A stretch of DNA of 64,000 nt. It comes from Spinacia oleracea (lineage: Eukaryota; Streptophyta; Magnoliopsida; Caryophyllales; Amaranthaceae). The DNA lies in NCBI RefSeq assembly GCF_020520425.1, contig NC_079489.1, forward strand, positions 15,958,001-16,022,000, read 5' to 3'. The translations under genes and the position numbers were made by a program. The notes under the pieces were generated by a model. The model made no database searches. It saw only the letters and a program-made list of their open reading frames with translations, and was not told the DNA's origin. Positions 12,302 to 22,699 of the stretch are shown in pieces (the stretch's first letter is position 1; every line of letters begins with the position of its first letter).

Positions 12302-13183
12302 ATGGCCACCATCCACCACCAATCTTACCACCACTCTTCCCCTTACTCGGTGGCTCGCCGCCCTCGACGACACTCCTTAGACTCTTCCATTCCTTCTTCC
12401 ACCACCACCACCTCCTCCTCCTCAATCTCCCTCAAACACCCCAACACCATCTCCCTCTCATCTCACATGATCACATTCCCCCTCCTCTCCTCCCCTTCCG
12501 CCACTACAACCAACACTCCCACCACTACCCCTGACACCGCCTTTTCCCTCGACGTCCTCCAACGCCACCTCGCCTCAGGAGACTTCCGCCAAGCAGACGA
12601 AGAAACCCGCCGTCTCATCATCGTTTTAGCCGGCGAAGCCGCCGTTAAGCGCGGCTACGTCTTCTTCTCAGAAGTCCAGTTCATGCCTAGCGACGACCTT
12701 AAGGCAATCGATGAGCTCTGGCTCAAGTCAAGCGGCGGCCGGTTCGGGTACAGCGTTCAGAGAAAGATATGGTTAAAGCTTGACAAAGACTTCACCAGAT
12801 TCTTCATCAAAGTCGGGTGGATGAAGAAACTCGACACCGAAGTTGAGCAGTTTAATTACAGAGCTTTCCCTAATGAGTTCATCTGGGAACTTAATCCTAC
12901 TCCTCCTCCTACTACTAATGCTAATGATGCTGCTAATGATAATAATAATAATGATATTAGGGTTAATGATGCTCCTCCTGAAGGGCATTTGCCATTAACA
13001 AATGCATTAAGAGGAACTCAGCTGCTAAATTGTATATTAACTCATCCTGCATTTAATGACGATGGAAGTGATAAGGTTGAAGATGATGATGATAACCAAG
13101 GTGTGGTTGAGGAAAGTGATAAGAAGAAATCGAGGTTTGCTACTTTGAGGGATAAGTTGTTTAAGCCTAATTATAGTTTTTGA
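12302..13183 (+). CDS. GUN4: GUN4, chloroplast tetrapyrrole-binding protein
   Basis: Intronless 293-residue protein. Residues 1-78 are Ser/Thr/His-rich and low in acidic residues, fitting a plastid transit peptide. The GUN4 core starts near residue 81 (FSLDVLQRHLASGDFRQADE) and runs through RGYVFFSEVQFMPSDDLKAI, RFGYSVQRKIW, FNYRAFPNEFIW and PLTNALRG to about residue 247. The acidic tail contains DDDD and ends in a basic KKKSRFATLRDK. GUN4 binds protoporphyrin IX and Mg-protoporphyrin IX, stimulates Mg-chelatase and takes part in plastid-to-nucleus signalling. The Pro/Asn/Asp-rich insert at residues 200-225 (NDNNNND) looks lineage-specific. I chose the first ATG of the frame; the frame extends 42 codons further upstream but without another ATG in a suitable position. 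Confidence 0.95.
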   Translation: MATIHHQSYHHSSPYSVARRPRRHSLDSSIPSSTTTTSSSSISLKHPNTISLSSHMITFPLLSSPSATTTNTPTTTPDTAFSLDVLQRHLASGDFRQADEETRRLIIVLAGEAAVKRGYVFFSEVQFMPSDDLKAIDELWLKSSGGRFGYSVQRKIWLKLDKDFTRFFIKVGWMKKLDTEVEQFNYRAFPNEFIWELNPTPPPTTNANDAANDNNNNDIRVNDAPPEGHLPLTNALRGTQLLNCILTHPAFNDDGSDKVEDDDDNQGVVEESDKKKSRFATLRDKLFKPNYSF

Positions 13184-14219
13184 TTTTATTAGTTAGGAAG
13201 TGATTAATTTAAGAAAAAAAGAATAATGTTGAGTTTTATTATTTTTGTATTTATAAATATAGTAGTGTTTTACTCCACTTTTTATTATTCATTATTTTCC
13301 TTTTTTTTTTTTTGGCTTATTGATGGGTTTTGTTTAGTAATTTATGGAAAGTGTTGTAAATTTTGTGTGTGAAAAAGCACATTAATTATAATTAGCATGC
13401 TGTTTTTGTTGTCCGTTTTGTTGTTTCTTTTCATGGGTTTCGAGTTCAACGGCATTGAGCATTGGGAATCGGGCAAACAAGTACAGTACTTCCTATTACA
13501 CTTTAGTTAAGTACGGAGTAGTAGCCATTTGGCAAGTTATACCTTCAATTTCTTACATCATGTATATTGTCCCTTGTCTAATAATCTTGTTCAAGTTACT
13601 GGACAGCCTGGACGTGGTAATGTTTAGAGGGGAATGTATGGTAGCCTGGTAGGTCCATCCGTCCATATGTGTAGAGGTCGCCCAGGTCGCAAACGGGTTG
13701 TTCAGATTGCGATAATTTGGTTCGAGTTCTCTTTAGGTGATTTAGTCACTCACTTTGATTTCAGATTAATTCAACACGCATTACGTGTAGTATATATTGC
13801 TCCGTATGTTGTATTGAGATATTTTGTTAGACGGAAAAGTATATTAATATTGTCATACTCCGTATATAGTTATAGTATGGGTTGGTCCAATGCAAATAAA
13901 TAATCAAAGTTATCTAGTTTCGAGTATAGTTAGAGTACCGTTTGAGCTAGGTATAATTAGGGCCATTTCCATTCTTGCATGTTATCTTTGTTTCGAGTTT
14001 TAACTAGTTTTCACTTACATTGGAGGTCAATTACAACTTCATACTCCACTTTGAGTAAGTAACAAGTTGAGGCGATCAAGTTATTACAACTTTCTAATTT
14101 ATGAAAAAGTCAGGAACATGATTATATTAGTAAACTATTAGCTGAACAATTGGTCTTACGCGCAACAGGTGTACGTTAATATTAACATACACCAAACTGT
14201 CACACGTACGAAATTTTTA
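13184..14219. other. GUN4 3' region and intergenic spacer
   Basis: T-rich 3' flank with AATAAT-type polyadenylation-like signals near 13222, then spacer. TACTCCGTAT-type words recur. I see no gene. Confidence 0.5.
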
Positions 14220-15812
14220 AAATCGTCGCCTTTCACTTACTCCTGCCAAAATAAGAAGAGGAGAGAGAAAATTAGAAAAAATCCCCAAAACCAGAGGGGA
14301 GAGAACCTCGATCAAATTCTGCAAATTCATTCTCGATTTTGAAGATGATTGAATAAGGTTTAAAGGCTGCCAAAAAGAGATGATATTGAAGAAGAGAAAA
14401 TTGAATTGAAGAAAATTTGCGATCGGATGCAAAGGCGATAACATTCTGCAAATTTGGGGCTTGAATTTCCCTCACGCGATTGGTCCTCACTCCAATTCGC
14501 AGATAGGTTTGTATTCGAAATCTTTGAATTTAGTTTTTTTTTTTTTTTTAAGATTAAAGAACTTAGGTATCAATTCAAAATCTTTGGATTTAGTTATTGT
14601 TTTGATAGATTGAGAGTGAAAAGTTCGTTGATCTATTCGTACACCTGGTTGATTTGATTTTAATTGATTTCCTAAGTAGTTGTTTTCTGGATGCTTCTCT
14701 TTTGTTCTTGTCATTCTTAATTAGTCAATTTAATACTCAATAATTGAGCTTGATTTTATCTCAATTGGCAGATGTAACATTATTGTTGCTCTATGGATTG
14801 AATTTATTTATTAATGCTGCTTGTTATGTTTTGATGGTTAAGTTGTAATATAATGTTGTTGGATCTGATGGAAATTGGATTGGTAGTTTTTGTTATTCTA
14901 TGTGGTATAATGTATGTTTTATTAAATCAATGCATCTAGGTACTGGTTTGCTTAAAGTTACCCTTTTTGTAGTTAAAGTTTGGGTAACTTCAACATCAAA
15001 CAATAGTTTGGGATGTGAAGATGTGCAGCTGTTGATATGGAGCAGGAGATGCAGAGTATACATTCCCAAACTTTGGCCAGCTTTTTTTGTTTAGCTCAGA
15101 AGAAGCCTCGTGTTGTCTGGTCCGTGGAGCTGCACCGCAAGTTTGTTGCTGCTGTAAATCAACTTGGCCTTGAGAGTATGTTCTCTTATTCTGCTGTTTT
15201 TGCATATAATGGCATTCGTTCTACGCAGTTGATATGATTGACTTACTTTGGATCAAATAAAGTAATCCTTTTAAGAAGGAATTCTTGTTTGATTCACTTG
15301 TTCAATCTTAGCCGATTATTATAGAGAGTTGTCATAACTCATCATAGTATGAACAACTACCAGGCTACATATAAAACATCATAATTGCCAAATTCAATGC
15401 TATTGTCATGTTATGTACTACGTAAGTAACGTAACCTATGGTGATGATAGTTTCATAATGCTTCATTTTCTATTCCAGAGCTCTTAGGGTCAGAGATTAG
15501 TGCAACAGATTTCTTGTAGATTTATTTACTATGGTACTTGAGATTCTAATTAAAGCTTGCTATTCAAATGCTGATTTTTTCTCTGTTAAAGCAGAGGTTG
15601 TACCTAAGAAAATCCTAAAATTGATGAATGTCGATAAGCTTAACTCGGATACTTTTTGGCTCAATCCCAGATACCCAGCCACCATAACCAATATAGTCAC
15701 CGTGAGTACAACTTCAGCATTGGAGGCAGGTGATGAAGTTCCCAGTAGGAGGCTAGGAGCAACAGGAATTCGAGAAGGAAGTATTGCCAGAAGATGGGTC
15801 AAACCAACATAA
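14220..15812 (+). pseudogene. Truncated type-B response regulator (ARR1/10/12-like) GARP fragment
   Basis: An exon-like segment ending at 15175 encodes [20 protein letters not shown] followed by QLGLE, the first half of the Myb-like GARP domain of type-B cytokinin response regulators. It stops at an A/GTATG donor, as in that family. A second piece at 15594-15647 encodes EVVPKKILKLMNVDKL, the next stretch of the same domain. The receiver domain and the third helix with SHLQKYR are absent; the frame instead runs into an unrelated tail ending at 15812. Region 14220-14505 resembles a leader exon with a GATAG/GTTTGT donor. It is most likely a gene relic or chimera; a short expressed DNA-binding-like peptide cannot be excluded. 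Confidence 0.6.
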
Positions 15813-15991
15813 TGGATGTTGGAGCAATATTTTGTATTGATTGTTTATTGGTTCTTTTGTGTTTTTTTGGAAGCAGATTTGGGCAAGATTTTACTTATTA
15901 GTTGATGGGTTTTGGGATATAATATTTTGGTGTATAGGTCTATTTTGCTGTAATCGTAACATTGTGTTAAAAAAATACATATATTTTTGCA

Positions 15992-16062
15992 AGCCTATTA
16001 GCTCAACTGGTCGAGCACCGTACAACTTGTGCGGAGATGTAGGTTCAAATCCTACATAGGCT
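15992..16062 (+). ncRNA. tRNA-like sequence 1 (tRNA-Ile-like)
   Basis: A 71-nt cloverleaf: acceptor AGCCTAT/ATAGGCT (7 bp), D arm GCTC/GAGC, T arm GTAGG-TTCAAAT-CCTAC, and box A- and box B-like promoter words. The anticodon arm is a near-palindrome (CCGTACAA C TTGTGCGG) without U33, so it is unlikely to decode. It resembles plant tRNA-Ile in CCTATTAGCTCA and GTTCAAATCC. It faces copy 2. Confidence 0.7.
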
Positions 16063-16173
16063 TTATTATGAAAAATAAGTCGACATTTTGGATAACTTTA
16101 GCCAATTTAGGGATGAATTTAATTTTATTGATAGTCGTTTCTCAATATAGCAAAACACAACCCAATAGTATGT

Positions 16174-16244
16174 AGGCTATATGGGACTTGGACCCACACC
16201 ATGTACATAAATGCACATTGCTCTACCTTTTGAGCTAATAGCCT
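16174..16244 (-). ncRNA. tRNA-like sequence 2
   Basis: 71 nt on the minus strand: acceptor AGGCTAT/ATAGCCT, D arm GCTC/GAGC, T arm TGGG/CCCA, and central hairpin ATGTGCA/TGTACAT. Its stems differ from copy 1 in paired positions. It converges on copy 1 across about 110 bp. Confidence 0.65.
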
Positions 16245-16261
16245 CAGTGTTCAAACATTTG

Positions 16262-18085
16262 CATATTGGGTACACTGGTACAAAACTTTTCTTAACTTTT
16301 AACAATTTCCATAACTTTAACCTATAAAATTACAACTTTAACACAGAAAAGTACAATGTGTGAAAATAAAAATAATGCACGACTCACATTAGCTGAAGAA
16401 AGGTAAAAATATAAAAGTCAAACTTTTAGCAGTTAAAGTTAAGTTATTAAAAGTAAAAGTTAGGTTTGAAATGACGGAAAACTGTCTTAACTTTTAGAAC
16501 AATTTCCATAACTTTAACATATAAAACTACAACTTTAACGCATAAAAGTACAATGTGTGAAATAAAAAGAATGCACGACTCACATTTGTTGAAGAAAGGT
16601 AGAAATATAAAAGTCAGACTTTTAGCAGTTAAAGTTAAGTTATTAAAAGTAAAAGTTAGGTTTGAAATGACGGAAAACTGTCTTAACTTTTAGAACAATT
16701 TCCATAACTTTAACCTACAAAACTACAACTTTAACACATAAAACTACAATGTGTGCAATAAAAAGATTGGAGGACTCACATCAGCTGAAGAAAGGTAGAA
16801 ATATAAAAGTCAGACTTTTAGCAGTTAAAGTTATGTTATTAAAAGTAAAAGTTATGTTTGATACGACGGAAGACTGTCTTAACTTTTAGAACAATTTCCA
16901 TAACTTTAACTTACAGAATCACAACTTCAACGCATAAAATTACAAGGTGTACAAATAAAACAAATTGCATGATTCACATTAGCCGAAAAAAGGGAGAAAT
17001 ATAAAAGTCAGACTTTTAGCGCTTAAAGTTAAGTTAATAAAAGTAAAAGTTAGGTTTGAGATGAAAAAGACTGTCTTAACTTTTAGAACAATTTCCATAA
17101 CTTTAACCTACAAAACTACAACTTTAACACAGAAAACTACAATGTGTGCAATAAAAAGATTGGATGACTCACATTAGCTGAAAAAAGCTAGAAATATAAA
17201 AGTCAGACTTTTAGTCGTTAAAGTTAGGTTATTAAAAGTAAAAGTTAGGCTTGATACGACGGAAGACTGTCTTAACTTTTAGAATAATTTCCATAACTTT
17301 AACCTATAGTACCACAACTTTAACACATAAAATTACAAGGTGTGAAATAAAACAAATTGCATGATTCACATTAGCCGAAGAAAGGGAGAAATATAAAAGT
17401 CAGACTTTTAGCGCTTAAAGTTAAGTTAATAAAAGTAAAAGTTAGGTTTGAGATGAAAAAGACTGTCTTAACTTTTAGTACAATTTCCATTACTTTAACT
17501 TACAAAACTACAACTTTAACACAGAAAACTACAATGTGTGCAGTAAAAAGATTGGATGACTCACATTAGCTGAAAAAAAGGTAGAAATATAAAAGTAAGA
17601 CTTTTAGTCGTTAAAGTTAAGTTATTAAAAGTAAAAGTTAGGCTTGATACGACGGAAGACTGTCTTAACTTTTAAAATAATTTCCATAACTTTAACCTAT
17701 AGTACCACAACTTTAACACATAAAATTACAAGGTGTGAAATAAAACAAATTGCATGATTCACATTAGCCGAAGAAAGGGAGAAATATAAAGGTCAGACTT
17801 TTAGCGCTTAAAGTTAAGTTAATAAAAGTAAAAGTTAGGTTTGAGATGAAAAAGATTGTCTTAACTTTTAGAACAATTTCCATTACTTTAACCTACAAAA
17901 CTACAAGTTTAACACAGAAAACTACAATGTGTGCAGTAAAAAGATTGGATGACTCACATTAGCTGAAAAAAAGGTAGAAATATAAAAGTAAGACTTTTAG
18001 TCGTTAAAGTTAAGTTATTAAAAGTAAAAGTTAGGTTTGATACGACGGAAAACTGTCTTAACTTTTAGAATAATTTCCACAACTT
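16262..18085. repeat. Satellite array, about 196-bp units with dimeric higher-order structure
   Basis: TCTTAACTTTTAGAACAATT recurs at about 16285, 16483, 16680, 16876, 17073, 17270, 17466, 17663, 17859 and 18056, giving a period of 196-197 bp and about nine units. From about 16680 two variants alternate: one has GATTGGATGACTCACATTAG and the other AATTGCATGATTCACATTAG. The true unit is therefore a dimer of about 393 bp. The words AAAGTTAAG and AAAAGTAAAAGTTAGG link it to the AAAAGTAAA-rich DNA near the tRNA-like copies. Confidence 0.9.
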
Positions 18086-18399
18086 TATTTACTAGAAAGA
18101 TTACGAGTAAAATAGTGCTAAAATAGTCAACTATCACTATGTTTTTTTCTTGTGGTTTCAGACTGGTAGTCTTCCATATCTTTCTAAATGAACTCGATGT
18201 TAGATAATCACTAAGTTCAACAAAATTATAACGGAGCAACTCCCACCAACTGAACAACACCAACAAATTTTTTCTACAACAACTTCTAAAGCAGCTAATT
18301 AAAAGTAAATATTCTAAATGATATGTCTGTACAACATCTCTTTTTCTCCTATGCGTTTTCTGCTTATGTCTCGCAATGAGTGATTCACGAGCTTACAAC

Positions 18400-19019
18400 G
18401 ATCCAGCCATGTCCTGAATTGTGTTGTTGTTGTTTGATGCTACTGTTTGGATCTTACTGCTATTTCTGATCTTCTTGCCTGTTTTGTTTCTCTGATCTGT
18501 GTTGCTGTTAAGTTGTTCCTGTGTTGTTGGTTTGGTATGTGGTTCCATGCTTTAAGTTGTTTTGCCAGGTTTAAGCCAAAATTTTGTTGGTCAGTTTTGG
18601 TCGTTATATTCTATTTCAATCGTGTTTTATGCTATTATGTTGTTATTTGTTAGTGTGTTATAGTTGTTGTCAGTTTACATAAGTTGAGTCAGTCAGCAAG
18701 GTTGTGTTGCTTACGTTGGCCGTGCTGATTTGATGCAGTCAGCTGTCTAAAGGACTGCTAGTCAGGTTAACATGGTTGGGTTACTACTGTGAAATAAGGT
18801 TTGATGAGGTGCTAGTTCCTGTGTTGCGGTGGTCCTGTTGCCTAGGCAGGGGATGTTGGTGGTTTTAGGTCTTCGGGTGGTTGTGTGCTAGGGTGGGTGC
18901 TGGCTTGTTATGAAGGTGTTGGGTGTGGTATATGTAGTGCGAAGAAACGAGATTGTGTTGAGTATTTTGTATGACTTAATGTCAGTTGGCGTTGAGTATT
19001 TTATTACTAGATGTGTTTA
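18400..19019. repeat. Repeat arm, left (beside tRNA-like 3)
   Basis: A TG-rich stretch (TGTTGTTG, TGCTGTTAAG, GGTCAGTTTT) that appears to be a diverged inverted counterpart of 19976-20720. It has no coding potential and ends directly at tRNA-like copy 3. Confidence 0.45.
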
Positions 19020-19090
19020 AACCTATTAGCTCAAATGGTAGAGCACTATGCATATGCATAGGGGATGTAGGTTCGATTCCTACATAGGTT
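19020..19090 (+). ncRNA. tRNA-like sequence 3
   Basis: 71 nt: acceptor AACCTAT/ATAGGTT (changed on both sides relative to copy 1), D arm GCTC/GAGC, T arm GTAGG-TTCGATT-CCTAC with a consensus box B. The central arm is the palindrome CTATGCATATGCATAG. It faces copy 4 across 814 bp. Confidence 0.7.
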
Positions 19091-19904
19091 GTCTCTAAAG
19101 TTAAAAATAAAATTCAAAAGTAAATACAAGGAACTCCAAAGTAAATAAAATCAAATCAAAAGTAAATCATAATAAATCAAAAGTAAATCAAAGAAAAGAA
19201 AATAAAGATATTACAATTAGTACATGTACAATTAGTGTACATTAAACTAAAAAAGTACATGTACAATTAGTGTACATTAAACTAAAAAAGAAAGTAATTA
19301 CAAAGCTTTTTTCAAAAGGAAAGCATAATATATTAAAGTAAAGAAAATAAAGATATAAGTAAATGGAATAGTTCCAAAAGTAAACCGGAACTGTTTTCAC
19401 TTTTATTCTCATCGATTTGATTCAAAGATTAAGATATTGCTCTAAAATAGATTGACACGATTTTCCTTTTGTTCAATGCAAAAGTAAACAAAGAACTCAT
19501 AAAAGTAAATTAAACTGATTCAAAAGTAAATAAAACAACCCATAGTAGATTAGGTTTTTGTGTTCTGGTGGTGTCCTTGAATGGAACTGTGTGGCAAACA
19601 TTGTCTGTGGTGGCAAACCTCGTGGCTAGTTGCGGTGATTTGATGTTGTGAATATATGCTCTGGGTTGTATGCTCAAAAGTAAACTAAATCGCTCTAAGA
19701 GTAAACTAAATCCTTCTAAAAGTAAACAAAATAATAAACTTAAATTATAAAAATGACAAACAACTCCGAAAAAAATCCAATAATATTCTGAAGTAATTCG
19801 AAAAATCTAAGAAGTAAACAATATAAACTCAAAAGTAGATAATATAAACTCAAAAGTAAACAATATAGACTCAAAAGTAAATAAAGGAAACTCAAAAGTC
19901 AACG
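19091..19904. repeat. AAAAGTAAA-rich spacer between tRNA-like copies 3 and 4
   Basis: The word (A)AAAGTAAA(T/C) recurs more than twenty times at short irregular spacing. A short block (GTACATGTACAATTAGTG) is directly duplicated near 19223-19270. There is no coding capacity. Confidence 0.7.
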
Positions 19905-19975
19905 AACCTACGTGGGATTCGAACCCACGTCTTTTGTGCATTTGCACAACGCTCTACCAATTGAGCTAGTAGGCT
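19905..19975 (-). ncRNA. tRNA-like sequence 4
   Basis: 71 nt on the minus strand: acceptor AGCCTAC/GTAGGTT with one G-U pair, D arm GCTC/GAGC, and T-side stem ACGTGGG/CCCACGT, where the other copies have ATGTAGG/CCTACAT (compensatory). The central hairpin is TTGTGCA-AA-TGCACAA. A TTTT run about 6 nt downstream could end Pol III transcription. Confidence 0.75.
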
Positions 19976-20720
19976 AGTGTTTTTAAATAGAATAAATAAG
20001 AGCAAAGCAAAACCCCAAAAAAGTAAATCAAAATAATTCAAAAGTAAAGGCCCCAATTACTTGTGAAAATTAGCTCAGTAACGGTATGTCGGTATTGATG
20101 CAATTATACACACACAAGATTTAGCAGCAGACAAATAAAGCAGAACAACTGCCCAAGATTTTAATCATGGTAGTATACCACCCCTGACTGACTTGCAAGT
20201 CTGTAACAGTCCTCCCTGAAAAACAAACTGCCTGCAACAACAGCTTACAACCACCTGAGACTAATACCAATATGTGCAACACCTATACTAGCCTATAATC
20301 TTGCACCTGAAAACACAACACAACTAACCTGACCAGGATCGTCATAAAAACAGGCCAAAAATCAAATCCAACGCACATTCAGACATCTAGCTCAACAGAC
20401 CAGAATCACCATCACATACAACCCACAACTGCAACCAAACGACACAACAAGTCCTCCTAGTCACCTAAGATCAATGGCCAAGAAGAGTAGACTGACTGAA
20501 ACTAAAAGAATGAATAGCTCCATATCTTGCTCATTCATATGTCAGTATAATATATACAAAGTGTGAGCACAATATTTGCTGAAGATTGTGCGCTAATTAC
20601 GTGATAGTTGATGCTAATTGATATACTATACATACTTAGAAGATATGCAAGATATTATACATAATTAGATTATTTACATAATCTATTAGAAACCAATAGC
20701 ACAAAGTCATCCATGGTTAA
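19976..20720. repeat. Repeat arm, right (beside tRNA-like 4)
   Basis: Homologous by eye to 25440-25735: both carry AGCAGAAC-CTGCCCA, GACTGAC(C/T)TGCAA, ACCAATAT(A/G)TGCAAC, ACTATACTAGCC(C/T)ATAAT and GAAAACACAACA in the same order. Inverted relatives lie at 41930-42330. The sequence is not coding. Confidence 0.7.
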
Positions 20721-21839
20721 CTTGCTTCAAAAACCCAGAACCTGATCGAAACCTAAGCATGACCTTCTCACCTTAGAAAACCATACAACAACAAGTAAAC
20801 CAGAGCAGCTACACTAGGAACAACATAGCGTAGTCAAGACAGATACGTTATACCATAAACTCGTGAATTTGAACATTACTCCAAGTAAAAGCAATAAGAT
20901 TTACTACTAAGGTGATTTTACATTAATCGAAAAATTTTTTGTTCAAATCTATCAGTTGGAACCAAGGGAGGTGGGGAGAATTAGTTATCTTAGCTGATAG
21001 AAACGGTGAATGTATGCAAAAAGGATTAGAATGTTTCAAAATTTTCAAGAACCACCCAACATACTACTATATCATAAGCTGGAATAACATGTGAGCTTAA
21101 GAACGTCCGAGTTCTTAAGCAAATCAATAACAGTAATTTGTTCCACTGGCCAAATCAACTCAATTCTAGCAAATTAAGCATATTCCAGATAATCAGAAGT
21201 AAAACCGTAATTCGATCAAATCAACTCGAAAAATTGGAATAAATTGCATAAACTTCAATCGACAAAATTGAGACAACAAAGATTTTTATTCCTTTTTTCT
21301 TCAACATACAAACTAAAACGCACAATATTCGAGGAAAAACGGGAAAAAAATCAAATAAAACGGAAAAAAACTCTATTAAAAACTAATTAAAGACAAATTT
21401 GCAATTTGAAAAGCCCTAATTTTAGCCACCAAAATCAAATATTCGTAAACAGTTTTTTTTGAAACCCTAGTTACAACAATCGAAACTTAAAATGATTGAA
21501 TCAAAAGTATAAGAGATGAAATAAATTGAATACTTACTTGACGAAAATCAAATAAAGGAGAAGATTCAAAGTTTGAGATGCGAAGGCCGCGATGAACTCG
21601 AGCGAAGATGAGAAAAATCGCAGAGGAATTGAAGGAGGAGAGAGAAAACGGTAGGAAGAGAGAGGAAGAAATCTGGAAATCAGGTTGGAAGGGAGAGGTC
21701 ATTCAGAACTTCAAAATTACAAATTTACCCTTAATATTTTCATTTGGTCGGGTAGAGCTTGGGCCGTTGGATTGGTTTGATCGACGACTGAGATTAGTTC
21801 TCAGTTCTCATCTTAAGGGGTGGTTCTCACCAGATCCCG

Positions 21840-21843
<4 letters not shown>
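20721..21843 (-). mobile_element. Right end of TA-anchored TIR element (element 0)
   Basis: Read inward from the (TA)n at 21844, the end runs GGGATCTGGTGAGAACCACC, then TGAGAAC twice more, then a CT-rich leader-like stretch and a consensus 5' splice site (CGTCAA/GTAAGTAT, near 21535). The matching left end was not found in the window, so the element is truncated or its left end is too diverged. It probably includes the tRNA-like pair 3/4. Confidence 0.5.

Positions 21844-21883
<40 letters not shown>
21844..21883. repeat. (TA)n microsatellite between elements 0 and 1
   Basis: About 40 bp of pure TA repeat separate two outward-facing TGAGAAC-type element ends. Confidence 0.95.
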
Positions 21884-21888
<5 letters not shown>

Positions 21889-22699
21889 GAAGGCTCATGT
21901 GAGAACACCCCCTCTATGTGAGAACACAATCTTATGTGAGAATAAATCTTGGTCTTTGGATCGTTTCTAATCTAAAAGCTGAAAATCAAGGGATTCCTAA
22001 TGGTATTTTTGTAAATTTCTTCAAATATATCCAACTCATCTCATCACTTTTCACGCTTATTTTCTTTCTCTCTCTAACCTATGTTTTCTCTCCCTGTTTT
22101 CTCTCCTCTCTCTCTCTTCTTTTGCGCCATTACTGGACCTTAATCAAGGTCGAATTCATCTTCAAATTCGCTTTAGGATTCAAATATATTCTCGAATGCA
22201 ATCATCTGATTGTTTTTTTAAAAGGTATTTGTATCAATATTTGTTCATTTTTCGCAATTTCGATTTGTGTATTTTGCTTGATAATTTTTCGATTTCTGAC
22301 CTAGTTTTGATTATCGTTTTCAATTTCATTATTATCGAATTGCAATTATCTAATTGTTGATTATCGAATTGCTTATTATTGATTTCCTGAATTTCGTGAG
22401 CTACTTTTGATTACCGAATTGCTTATTTTGTAACTGATCTGTTTTGTTTTTGATATTCTGATTTGTTTTTGATTTGGATTTGCTTTTGTTTTAAATTTAT
22501 GATTATCGAATTATTTCTGTCAATTCATTTTTTTAATTTATGTGTTTAAATTCGTATTCAATCATGTGTGTGTTTCATGCTTTTTTATTTACAGATCAAT
22601 ACTCTTTCTGTTTGAGCAATGGAATCGAAAGTTCATCATAGTTCGTCCTCATCATTGAAGGAATCAAGCAAGTTTTCTTATTAATTTGTCTGATGTTTA

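Noticed and set aside
12088..12534. 148-codon + frame overlapping the GUN4 start
   Set aside because: Alternative-frame shadow of the CT-rich leader and transit-peptide region of GUN4.
15560..15802. Minus-strand frame with a hydrophobic stretch (VVLTVTILVMVAGYLGL)
   Set aside because: It lies opposite the GARP-fragment frame, matches no family I recognise and has no start or promoter context. I treat it as a shadow, with low certainty.
19020..19090. Genuine decoding tRNA gene
   Set aside because: The anticodon arm is a palindrome without a normal 7-nt loop and U33. The same holds for the other five copies, so they are listed as tRNA-like.
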